From assembly GCA_937983035.1 (NCBI GenBank), contig CALKAN010000298.1:1-7276 (forward strand): 7,276 bases of DNA, in the 5' to 3' direction. This DNA is from an uncultured Paenibacillaceae bacterium (GTDB lineage: Bacteria > Bacillota > Bacilli > Paenibacillales > CALAME01). Both the position numbers and the translations under genes were made by a program. Under the pieces are notes generated by a model. That model was not told where the DNA came from. It saw nothing but the letters and a program-made list of their open reading frames with translations, and ran no database searches. Below are positions 1-6,949 of this stretch, one piece after another; positions within the stretch are counted from its first letter, which is position 1, and every line of letters starts with the position of its first letter.

Positions 1-1192
1 CCGCGCTTGCCGCCGTCATAGGCATCAATTTGTCTATTCTTATCTTTTTTAAATATATCAATTTTATTGCAGAAAATATAAATTTCCTTTTTTCCATCCA
101 GCTGCCATACAGTGAAATCGGCCTGCCGATCGGCATTTCATTTTACACGTTTCAAGTGATTTCTTATGCCGTTGACGTATACCGAAAGGAGACAAGAACA
201 CCGGATTCTCTGATTGCATTCCTGCTGTATGTCTCATTGTTTCCGCAGCTGATCGCGGGTCCGATTATCCGTTTCAAAGATATTAAAGACCAGTTGGAAA
301 ACCGCCGTTTTTCTTTCCCGATGTTTTCAAAAGGCGTGCAGCGGTTTGTCATCGGTTTAGGAAAAAAAGTGATTCTGGCCAATACGGCCGGGGAAACAGC
401 AGAAATCTTTTTGAATGCAGGGGCGGCTGAACTGGCTGTTCTTGGGGCTTGGTTTGGCATTATGTTGTTTGCGCTTCAAATTTATTTTGACTTCTCCGGC
501 TATTCTGACATGGCGATCGGGCTCGGCATGATGTTTGGCCTGACATACAAAGAAAATTTTAACTATCCGTATATTTCGCGCTCGGCGGGAGAGTTTTGGC
601 GCCGCTGGAATATTTCGCTCGGACATTTCTTTCGAGATTATGTGTACATCCCGCTGGGCGGCAACCGCCGCTTTTATGTTCGCAATTTGATGTGCGTATG
701 GTTTTTGACCGGATTATGGCACGGAGCGAGTTGGAATTTTATTGTCTGGGGCTTATATTTCGGCGCGCTCATCTATTTGGAGCGAATGGTGCTGTTCAGA
801 TGGTTCATCGATCGGGTGAAGTGGCTGTCTCATGTTTATTTCATTTTCGTCATTTTAATCGGCCGGGTATTTTTTATTTTACTGATTTGCAGCAAGGCAT
901 TTCTTATCTGCGAGCGATGTTCGGCTTGCTCGGCAATCCGCTGACGAATATTGAATTTGAAATTTATTTCTTTGATCAAATTTTGTTTTTTATTGTTGCC
1001 GTCATAGCTGCAACGCCGTTTGCTTCAAATCTGGTCAAGCGGATGCATGACAAATGGTTTGCCAAACAGCCGTTTATGGATCGAATATTTAAAGATGGAA
1101 TCCAGCCGATCGGCAACTTGCTGCTGCTCTTGTTGTGCACGATCTTTCTCGTCGGCCAGACGTATAATCCGTTTTTCTATTTCAGATTTTAA
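1..1192 (+). pseudogene. AlgI-like MBOAT O-acyltransferase, 5' partial, frameshifted
   Basis: This is a multi-pass membrane O-acyltransferase of the AlgI/DltB type, which passes acetyl groups across the membrane for glycan O-acetylation. The frame is open from base 3, so the start lies upstream; about 396 codons are present, and I estimate 70-80 are missing. Family motifs appear in order: PIGISFYTFQ, then PQLIAGPIIRF, then FDFSGYSDMAIGLG, then FRDYVYIPLGGNR, then WHGASWNF, whose His (720-722) is the presumed catalytic residue. Frame 3 runs to a stop at 942-944 and ends in unrelated residues. The true C-terminus continues in frame 2 (YFTDLQQGISYLRAMFG onward), ends in the typical YNPFFYFRF and stops at 1190-1192. 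One extra T in the run at 870-875 would restore a single frame. The cause may be a real mutation, a sequencing error or slippage. As written, the product loses about 105 residues, including the last membrane segments. The family call is firm; activity is uncertain. Confidence 0.9.
870..875 (+). other. Frameshift site in T6 homopolymer
   Basis: Six T residues follow GTA here. Read as written, the codons are GTA TTT TTT ATT TTA CTG, which leads to a stop at 942. With a seventh T they become GTA TTT TTT TAT TTT ACT GAT. This joins the upstream VFF to YFTDLQQG and gives a continuous AlgI-like protein. The break therefore maps to this run or within a few bases of it. A -1 ribosomal slip on TTT TTT would also join the two frames. 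Confidence 0.85.
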
Positions 1193-1205
1193 GCAGCAAG
1201 CGCGA

Positions 1206-1215
1206 GGGAGTGGAG
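1206..1215 (+). promoter_or_regulatory. Ribosome-binding site deciding the TTG start
   Basis: Two purine blocks, GGGAG at 1206-1210 and GGAG at 1212-1215, sit just upstream of TTG at 1220. The first has a near-ideal spacing of 9 bases. The next in-frame methionine (residue 14) falls inside the hydrophobic signal, so the TTG start is preferred. Confidence 0.7.
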
Positions 1216-1219
1216 ATCA

Positions 1220-2713
1220 TTGAAGAATCGAATTCCTGTCAATGCGTGTTTATTTTTAATGACGTTAATGGCGTTGTTTTTGCTGAACAGTTTGCAGACA
1301 GAACGGCCGATTTACTCCGAAATTGAAAATCGTGCGCTGAAAACGAAACCGGTTTTTACTTGGGAACGTTTGTTTAGCGGGGCTTATTTTGTAGAATTTG
1401 AAAATTATTTTGCAGATACGTTTGTTTATCGCGAGCCTTTATCTAAGATGAGCCGATCCATTCAACAGTGGAGCGGATGGCGCGGCGAAGATCAAGTGCA
1501 GCTCATTGTGCATCATGGGGGAAATTTTGGAGATGCTCTGGCACCGGCAGTGCAGCCCGGCATTCCGCATCCTGAGGAAGCGGTTCAGCGCGGACACGCG
1601 GACGCGAAACTGTATCCTCCCGAAACGAGCGGGGCAGAGAGGATAGAAGGCTTGTCAGGGGAACAGCTGGAAGCACAACATGAACATGCATCCATGGAGC
1701 CGCCAGAAGAAGAGAACGAAGCCGTGTCAGAAGAGGATGACAATGCGCAAGAGGATGTTCCGCCTGAAGCGGAAGATTCATCCTCAGACAACCCCTGCGA
1801 TAATGCAGATCACGAGCCTGATGTGCAACAAGTCGTCGGCAGAATCTTATTAATGCGCGATCGAGCGATGAATCTTTATACGTTTGATGCTGCCGCTGGA
1901 GACGCTTATGCAGCACTGGTGAATCAATTTGCCAAAAAAGCAGCGGTAGAAACGAAACATGACGTGACCGTGTACAGTTTGCTTGCGCCTACGCAAATTG
2001 AATTTATTGCACAGTCAAAATATAAAGAGTTGTCAGATTCGCAAAGCGAAACATTGGCTTATGTTCATGAACGTCTCGATGACGCGGTCATCGCGGTCGA
2101 TGCTTACGGAACGTTGCAAGATCATGCGAAAGAATATTTATATTTTCGAACCGATCATCACTGGACTGCCCGCGGCGCTTATTATGCTTATCAAGCGTTT
2201 ATGGAAGCATCGGATCAAACGCCGATTGCTTTGGATCAATACGAAGTGACGCATGTGGAACATTTTCTCGGATCGACTTATGCAGCTGTGCTCAGCAAAA
2301 GCTTAGAACGCCAACCCGACACAATCGAGCTGTTCCAGCCATTCATTCCGCACGAATATGAAGTTTACTATGAAGGACCTCTGAAAATGGACGTGCTGGA
2401 CATGTCTCATGCGGAAAAAACAAACAAATACCGCATTTTTTTGAGCGGAGACCGCCCCTGGGGAAAAATAACAACCGAAGCGAAGACTGAGAAAAAAATC
2501 GCCGTCATTAAAGATTCTTATGCAAACGCCTTCGTTCCTTTTTTAATTCCGCATTATCGCGAAATTTATATTATTGACCCGCGTCAATATGAGCATGATA
2601 TTTTTGAACTGATTGATGAAAATCAGATCGAGGAAGTGCTGTTTATGACAAATATGGGAGTGACTTCCCATCAAGGATTTACGAATCTGCTGAAGGATAT
2701 GATCGAGCGGTAA
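1220..2713 (+). CDS. DHHW-family (AlgX/AlgJ-like, SGNH-fold) protein
   Basis: This is probably the extracytoplasmic partner of the upstream MBOAT, receiving acetyl groups and placing them on an exported glycan. The 497-residue product has a hydrophobic N-terminal anchor or signal (about 9-25). The family's N-terminal block follows: SEIENRAL, then FENYFADTFVYRE, at about 33-72. Residues 104-203 form a low-complexity stretch, most acidic at 158-201, that looks like a flexible insert. The catalytic region resumes at about 204. TDHHW (Asp312, His313, His314, Trp315) matches the DHHW signature and corresponds to the Asp-x-His of AlgX. KDSYANAF (Ser433) supplies the likely nucleophile. The start is a TTG with a good ribosome-binding site, 27 bases after the restored MBOAT stop, so the two genes look co-transcribed. 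If the MBOAT frameshift is real, about 275 untranslated bases precede this gene and may reduce its expression. The family assignment is strong; the acceptor glycan is unknown. Confidence 0.88.
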   Translation: MKNRIPVNACLFLMTLMALFLLNSLQTERPIYSEIENRALKTKPVFTWERLFSGAYFVEFENYFADTFVYREPLSKMSRSIQQWSGWRGEDQVQLIVHHGGNFGDALAPAVQPGIPHPEEAVQRGHADAKLYPPETSGAERIEGLSGEQLEAQHEHASMEPPEEENEAVSEEDDNAQEDVPPEAEDSSSDNPCDNADHEPDVQQVVGRILLMRDRAMNLYTFDAAAGDAYAALVNQFAKKAAVETKHDVTVYSLLAPTQIEFIAQSKYKELSDSQSETLAYVHERLDDAVIAVDAYGTLQDHAKEYLYFRTDHHWTARGAYYAYQAFMEASDQTPIALDQYEVTHVEHFLGSTYAAVLSKSLERQPDTIELFQPFIPHEYEVYYEGPLKMDVLDMSHAEKTNKYRIFLSGDRPWGKITTEAKTEKKIAVIKDSYANAFVPFLIPHYREIYIIDPRQYEHDIFELIDENQIEEVLFMTNMGVTSHQGFTNLLKDMIER

Positions 2714-2775
2714 CTTGAAATGATCGACAATCGTTTTTTGTTGGAAAAAAGGAAACATTCGCTTCATTCTCCGCA

Positions 2776-2804
2776 AAGACAATATGCGCCTGTGCATTTA
2801 TAAT
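2776..2804 (+). promoter_or_regulatory. Putative sigma-A promoter for the lyase gene
   Basis: An exact TATAAT lies at 2799-2804, and 17 bases upstream is AAGACA (2776-2781, four of six matches to TTGACA). The predicted transcript start, near 2811, leaves a short leader carrying a GGGGAGGG ribosome-binding site. The -10 box overlaps the ATG at 2803, so a transcript from this promoter could not use that ATG. Read-through from the upstream gene is also possible, since no terminator separates them. Confidence 0.55.
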
Positions 2805-2813
2805 GATGGAAAA

Positions 2814-2821
2814 GGGGAGGG
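2814..2821 (+). promoter_or_regulatory. Ribosome-binding site for ATG 2833
   Basis: GGGGAGGG lies 11 bases before ATG 2833. It is downstream of the alternative ATGs at 2803 and 2806, which have no Shine-Dalgarno sequence in front of them. This decides the start in favour of 2833. A second purine block, AGGCGGAG, sits closer but too near for good spacing. Confidence 0.65.
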
Positions 2822-2832
2822 AAAGGCGGAGA

Positions 2833-4842
2833 ATGTCCAATATTCGAACGTTTGTGCTTTTTTGTTTCCTGTTTATTTTGCTGCTTGCTGCATGCAACGA
2901 TGAAAACGCTTCGTCGGAAGATAAGCTGCAACAATCTAGTGAAGATCAGACCGAACAAGATGTCAGCGAAATGAAAACGGCGGGTCATCATTCTGCCGAT
3001 GACAATAAGCAAGTTTTCGATGCGGCTCTGCCCGTTCACGCGGAAGAAAAAGTTTTTCTTGAGGAAGGGCCTTCGAGCGTCATCATCTCGAATTCGGCTG
3101 TAACAGTCGAGATCAGGAAATTCAGCCCGACAGTTTCTTCCATCATGTTGAACAGCGGAAAATATGAAAATGTCAATTTATTGAAAGGCGGAAGAGGATA
3201 TTACTTTTTAAATTATGGACTGGACGGCAACAAGAAAACATGGGAAGGCTCGGGAATGAATTATCAACTGATTTCGAAAACGGCAGATCGAGTCGAAATA
3301 TCGCTGTCTGTCAGTCATCCTCAATTGCTGCCTTTTGAACTGGATTATCGATTTGTCATGGAGGCGGATACGCCGGGATTTTATGTTTACAGCGTTTTTA
3401 AATATTCGGAACATATGCCGGACGGATTGGAAATTGAGCAGTCCAGGTATTCATTCCGGCTCGATCCTCATATTTTCACTGATTTTGGCATCGAAGACCG
3501 CGCAAAAGGGGATCGCCTCGGCAAGTTCCCTTCACCGCAGGAAGTTAGAAGAGGGGAAACGTTAATGGATGCGACTTACCGTTTGCCGAATGGAGACATC
3601 TACACGAAATACCAACATTCTGTATTTATGGGAGACAACAACATCAACGGCGTGTTTGGCGAAGACATCGGATTTGTGATCATACGCCCAAGCACGGAAT
3701 ATTTGGTGGGCGGCCCGGCGAAACATGAATATTTAGTAGAAATGACTGACAGCACTCCGATGGTTCACTGGTATGAGCAAGTGAGACATTATGGAACGCC
3801 GAGCATTTTCCCGGAAAAAGGATGGGAGAAAGTGTACGGTCCATTTTTCGTTTACATTACGGAAGGAAGCACTTTGGAAGAAATGTGGGCGGACGCAAAA
3901 CAAAAGGCAGAAGAGGAAAAAGCAGCATGGCCGTATGACTGGGTTCAAGCGCCTGCATATGACGCACAAAATCGAAGCACGGTGAGCGGACAGCTTCAAA
4001 TAACGGACGGCACTTCTCCGAAAGGGGCCTGGTTGATCCTCGGCCAGCCGGATCTAAATTTTTATGAACAAAACCTCGATTATTTATATTTTGCTCAGGC
4101 AGATGAAGAAGGGCGCTTTGTCATACCGGGCGTTCGTGCAGGCGAGTACACGATGCATGCTTATGCCAACGGCGTGTTTGGCGAATACAAAAAAGACGGG
4201 ATCATCGTTTCTGCAAAACAACAGCACGACTTGGGCACATTGGAATGGACGCCGGACAAACACGGCGAACTCGCATGGCAAATCGGCATGCCGGATCGCA
4301 CGCCGCGTGAGTTTAAACATGGGGATCATTTGCATCAGTGGGGGCTGTGGCTGCAATATCCGATTGATTTTCCCGATGATGTTCATTTTGTGATCGGTGA
4401 AAGCAAAGAACATGCCGATTGGAACTATGCTCATCCGATGACCAAAACTCCAGGTCATGCCGACCAACTGCTCGTGCCCGAAAACCGCAGTCCGGCCGTT
4501 TGGAACATTTATTTTGATCGAGACGAAGAAGTGGAAGGGACTGCCGTGCTTACGATTGCAATCGCCGGTTCCAGCAACGGATCGCTGAGCATCGAGTTAA
4601 ACGGCACAAACATTGCAGCGTATGACAAAGTCACTCCGATCGGAAACGATGCTTCGTTGTACCGCGCTGGTGAAGCAGGTTATTATCATGAACTTGTCAT
4701 TTCTTTCGACGCATCATTGCTTAAGCGAGGGGAAAATGTTCTGTCCTTGAAACCTCTGTCTTCCGGCGGAAGCACAGATGGGATCTTGTATGATGCCTTG
4801 AAGCTTGAAGTGGATGCCCGCCAAGACGAGGCAAACCAATGA
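2833..4842 (+). CDS. Lipoprotein of polysaccharide lyase family 4 type (rhamnogalacturonan lyase-like)
   Basis: From ATG 2833 the product is 669 residues; an in-frame ATG at 2803 would add ten but lacks a ribosome-binding site. A hydrophobic signal ends in the lipobox LAAC (Cys21), so the mature protein should be lipid-anchored outside the cell. An acidic linker follows (about 22-65). The rest matches the PL4 layout. A large beta-sandwich catalytic domain spans about 80-370, with GDIYTKYQ, then STEYLVGGP, then RHYGTP, then EKVYGPFFVYI. An FnIII-like domain spans about 371-472, with GRFVIPGVRAGEYTMHAY. A carbohydrate-binding-like domain spans about 473-665 and ends GILYDALKLEV. PL4 enzymes cut rhamnogalacturonan I by beta-elimination. 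Lys259 and His319 are 60 residues apart, the same spacing I recall for catalytic Lys150/His210 of the Aspergillus aculeatus enzyme, so it may be active. The substrate could be plant pectin or the cell's own glycan; the adjacent acetylation genes make the second worth considering. Family call strong, substrate unknown. Confidence 0.85.
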   Translation: MSNIRTFVLFCFLFILLLAACNDENASSEDKLQQSSEDQTEQDVSEMKTAGHHSADDNKQVFDAALPVHAEEKVFLEEGPSSVIISNSAVTVEIRKFSPTVSSIMLNSGKYENVNLLKGGRGYYFLNYGLDGNKKTWEGSGMNYQLISKTADRVEISLSVSHPQLLPFELDYRFVMEADTPGFYVYSVFKYSEHMPDGLEIEQSRYSFRLDPHIFTDFGIEDRAKGDRLGKFPSPQEVRRGETLMDATYRLPNGDIYTKYQHSVFMGDNNINGVFGEDIGFVIIRPSTEYLVGGPAKHEYLVEMTDSTPMVHWYEQVRHYGTPSIFPEKGWEKVYGPFFVYITEGSTLEEMWADAKQKAEEEKAAWPYDWVQAPAYDAQNRSTVSGQLQITDGTSPKGAWLILGQPDLNFYEQNLDYLYFAQADEEGRFVIPGVRAGEYTMHAYANGVFGEYKKDGIIVSAKQQHDLGTLEWTPDKHGELAWQIGMPDRTPREFKHGDHLHQWGLWLQYPIDFPDDVHFVIGESKEHADWNYAHPMTKTPGHADQLLVPENRSPAVWNIYFDRDEEVEGTAVLTIAIAGSSNGSLSIELNGTNIAAYDKVTPIGNDASLYRAGEAGYYHELVISFDASLLKRGENVLSLKPLSSGGSTDGILYDALKLEVDARQDEANQ

Positions 4843-4892
4843 TGAGCGCGGCAAAACTGACGATCAAGCTTAAAGCAAAAAGTTTGCTCTAA
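4839..4892 (+). other. Possible 17-codon ORF overlapping the lyase stop
   Basis: ATGATG begins at 4839 and shares the ATGA overlap with the lyase stop at 4840-4842. GAGG at 4828-4831 is well spaced upstream. The frame encodes 17 residues (MMSAAKLTIKLKAKSLL) and stops at 4890 in the terminator loop. It could be a chance ORF, a tiny leader, or the remnant of a lost translationally coupled gene. I do not recognise the peptide. Confidence 0.15.
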
Positions 4893-4909
4893 ACGAGCAA
4901 ACTTTTTTT
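4877..4909 (+). terminator. Rho-independent terminator after the lyase gene
   Basis: A perfect 13-bp inverted repeat (4877-4889 with 4895-4907) has a 5-base loop, TAAAC. The GC-containing core is AGTTTGCTC/GAGCAAACT, and a run of seven T ends at 4909. The matching A run on the 5' side means it could also work for transcripts from the opposite strand, although no opposite-strand gene is visible nearby. It separates the polysaccharide genes from the tandem paralogues. Confidence 0.9.
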
Positions 4910-4938
4910 ACATGTTCATGGTGTTAAAAAGGAAACTT

Positions 4939-4966
4939 TTGTCACAGCTTAAACGTCTACTAAATT
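4939..4966 (+). promoter_or_regulatory. Weak candidate promoter for the first paralogue
   Basis: TTGTCA (4939-4944, five of six matches to the -35 consensus) is followed after 16 bases by TAAATT (4961-4966, four of six matches to the -10). A promoter is expected here because a strong terminator lies just upstream. The equivalent bases before the second paralogue (TTGGAA, 16 bases, TAATTA) are recognisably related but also weak. Confidence 0.25.
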
Positions 4967-4990
4967 GAAGGAAGTATTTATTTTATGAAC

Positions 4991-4995
4991 GGAGG
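4991..4995 (+). promoter_or_regulatory. Conserved ribosome-binding site, first paralogue
   Basis: GGAGG lies 13 bases before ATG 5009, and the same spacing is found in the second paralogue (7075-7079 to ATG 7093). The spacing is long but conserved. ATGs at 4985 and 4997 are absent from the second copy. A competing AAGGAAG at 4968-4974 could serve ATG 4985, so the start is not certain. Confidence 0.55.
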
Positions 4996-5008
4996 CATGC
5001 AAAGTCGC

Positions 5009-6949
5009 ATGAAAAATAAATTATTCACTTTTGGCCTGATTGCAGCAGTTGCGGGGCTGTTATTCATATTAGCGATACAATCCGAATCCCCTTCTGATTT
5101 AACAAATAAGGACTCGGGTGACTCAGCGAAAGCAAATCAAAACAATGAGCATGATGCTGACCAAATAAATAATCAGATGGATCCAACGACTGCTGGGACG
5201 GATGATGAGAAGGGAAATAAGGCAGTTGTGACGGATACGGTCTTATTTGATTTGATCGCAGCAGAAGGCGTGCGTTCCATCCACATTTTAGAAAAAGGTG
5301 ATGGAAACCGCACATTTATACGCGAATATGAGCCGGATGAACCGTTATTTTACAACGATCCCAATGCAAAAATCATATTCAATCTCGATCTGCCCAAGGA
5401 TATGCTTCTCACTCCGATGGCACTGCAAAACTTCTATCGAAACATACATCTTGTTTGGGAGAGTGAAGGTATAGAGGATTACAGACGTCCAGACATGGAC
5501 GGAATCGGCGAACAAAGCTTCAATCGGTTTGACATTATGTTACATGATCAGCCGTTAACCAATTTAGAGATTCGATTCCAAACGGATGATCGACAAAAGA
5601 GTAAGAGCTTCAAACTAAACTATGTCGAGCCGTTTACTTTTGATATTCAGAGTTGGGATCCAGCGGTGTCGGAAGTAAGCTTGAAAGTGGTGGAGCATGA
5701 TGCGTCGTATTACACCCATCATGTTTTGCTCGATCAACCTTATGAATTAAAGATCTCGTTCTCGACCGATGTCGATCGCACATCAGTCGAACTTAAACTG
5801 GCGGAAAGTTTCATCCATGATGAGGATTGGTCAATCGATTGGATCAATGACAACACGCTTAAATTAACGATAAGTTTCACGCAGCGCGAAGTGTCGACCA
5901 CTCTTCATATGGATGGGATTCGCAGCCAAGCCGGCTATGAGCTGAAAACAGATAAAATGTTAGTCGTGCGTGCCGATCATCCGCAACAGGTGCAGCATGT
6001 TCGGGTGGGCAGCGGGGAAAAAACAGTGCTTTTTTCCAATGTAACGCATTACTCTGGTTTCCATGTTTCGTCTGACGGCAAATGGTTTCTAGGTTACCGT
6101 TATCCGGAAGGAGATTATGCTCCGTCTCCGCAGCATTGGGTGCTATTTAATAGAGAGGGAGAGATCTTGGATGAATTTAAAATGATGGAACTTTTTCTGC
6201 CTAGTTGGCTGCCGGATGAAGATACATTCGTTTATTATTCAGATGGGATGTTGATGAAATATGATGTTCATTTAGCGAAAAGTGAAACGCTCTGGCGCTT
6301 TAAACAAGTTGATCAACCTTTCATGAAACCAGATGGTCTCGCAGTTGATCCAAATACAGGACGCATCGCGGTCAGCTTTCCAATCCATTATGAAGAGTCG
6401 TTCTATGAAGCAGATTTATACTTGTTCGACGATGCACAGGATCAGCAGCCTCGCGTTGTTGAGCGGTACAAAAAGGATCTATGCGTTCACGTTTGCCTAT
6501 CTCATTTAGCCTTCGCTGGCAGTGATAATCTCGTTTATCGTGCCGTTGAACCATCGGAAGTACAAGTTCATTTCGATTGGAAAATTCATGTCTTAAAATG
6601 GGGAGATCTAAAGAATGCCAGTGTAGCTGATGATATGGACATTGAAATGTATGTGCTGGAAGACAGTATACTGTTGCACAACAGATCTGAAGACGAAGAC
6701 CAGTGGCATCAGTATCATTTGGAAACCGAGACCCTGGTTCCGCTGGCATGGGATTTTGACGCACCATACCGGATTGTCCGACTAGAAACCGGTTCGTTAT
6801 TATTTTACATCTACGGAGATGGTTGGTATGTAGTAAGTTTGAATGAAGAGGGGGTTGTACCTGCAACAGATATGGATGGTTTGCTTCCCGAAAAGTTTTC
6901 GTGGCTAGAAACTTTTGGCCAAGAGCTTTATTTTAGTGAACGTGAATAA
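5009..6949 (+). CDS. Membrane-anchored protein of unknown function, Ig-like plus probable beta-propeller
   Basis: I do not recognise this as a named family. From ATG 5009 the product is 646 residues; ATG 4985 would add eight. A single hydrophobic segment at about 5-23, preceded by Lys2 and Lys4 and lacking a lipobox Cys, suggests a signal anchor with the body outside the cell. A polar, acidic linker runs to about 70. DTVLFDLIAAEGVRSI (76-91) opens the folded part and is shared with the next gene. About 237-317 resembles bacterial Ig-like domains of the Big_5 type (ISFSTDVD, then WINDNTLKLTISF). About 337-632 has repeated short beta-blades (SSDGKWFLGYRY, DTFVYYSDGMLMKYD, GRIAVSFPI), as in TolB- or YncE-like propellers. 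CVHVC (492-496) holds a close Cys pair. No catalytic motif is visible, so a binding, sensing or scaffold role is more likely than an enzyme, but this is inference. It is separated from the polysaccharide genes by a terminator. Confidence 0.8.
   Translation: MKNKLFTFGLIAAVAGLLFILAIQSESPSDLTNKDSGDSAKANQNNEHDADQINNQMDPTTAGTDDEKGNKAVVTDTVLFDLIAAEGVRSIHILEKGDGNRTFIREYEPDEPLFYNDPNAKIIFNLDLPKDMLLTPMALQNFYRNIHLVWESEGIEDYRRPDMDGIGEQSFNRFDIMLHDQPLTNLEIRFQTDDRQKSKSFKLNYVEPFTFDIQSWDPAVSEVSLKVVEHDASYYTHHVLLDQPYELKISFSTDVDRTSVELKLAESFIHDEDWSIDWINDNTLKLTISFTQREVSTTLHMDGIRSQAGYELKTDKMLVVRADHPQQVQHVRVGSGEKTVLFSNVTHYSGFHVSSDGKWFLGYRYPEGDYAPSPQHWVLFNREGEILDEFKMMELFLPSWLPDEDTFVYYSDGMLMKYDVHLAKSETLWRFKQVDQPFMKPDGLAVDPNTGRIAVSFPIHYEESFYEADLYLFDDAQDQQPRVVERYKKDLCVHVCLSHLAFAGSDNLVYRAVEPSEVQVHFDWKIHVLKWGDLKNASVADDMDIEMYVLEDSILLHNRSEDEDQWHQYHLETETLVPLAWDFDAPYRIVRLETGSLLFYIYGDGWYVVSLNEEGVVPATDMDGLLPEKFSWLETFGQELYFSERE

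Larger units (their letters stand above)
4934..5086 (+). repeat. Duplicated upstream and 5' coding module, copy 1
   Basis: This segment is similar to 7020-7170. Shared blocks in order are AACTTTTG, CGTCTACTAA, GAACGGAGGC and ATGAAAAATAAA, then an 18-base identical stretch ending 5086. The first block lies 75 bases before ATG 5009 here and 73 bases before ATG 7093 in copy 2. The duplication therefore covers the regulatory region as well as the gene. Confidence 0.75.

Noticed and set aside
596..875. Frame-2 ORF beginning inside the acetyltransferase as a separate gene
   Set aside because: Its first part is an out-of-frame reading of conserved MBOAT sequence. Only the part after about 876 is real, and it is the C-terminus of the same gene.
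1503..1916. 137-codon minus-strand ORF opposite the DHHW gene
   Set aside because: It lies under the compositionally biased acidic insert, has no family resemblance and no visible start context. It is a shadow of the plus-strand coding sequence.
2734..2750. TTTTTT-gttgg-AAAAAA as a terminator after the DHHW gene
   Set aside because: The stem has only A-T pairs and no T tract follows, so it should not terminate. Read-through into the lyase gene remains possible.
4084..4467. 127-codon minus-strand ORF opposite the PL4-like gene
   Set aside because: The plus strand encodes well-matched PL4 domains here, and the antisense reading has no domain or signal.
4926..4940. AAAAG-gaaa-CTTTT mini-hairpin downstream of the terminator
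   Set aside because: A five-pair, mostly A-T stem is expected by chance in AT-rich intergenic DNA and is not clearly kept in the second copy.
6372..6866. 164-codon minus-strand ORF opposite the first paralogue
   Set aside because: It lacks recognisable motifs and sits wholly inside a coherent plus-strand protein with beta-propeller-like pattern.
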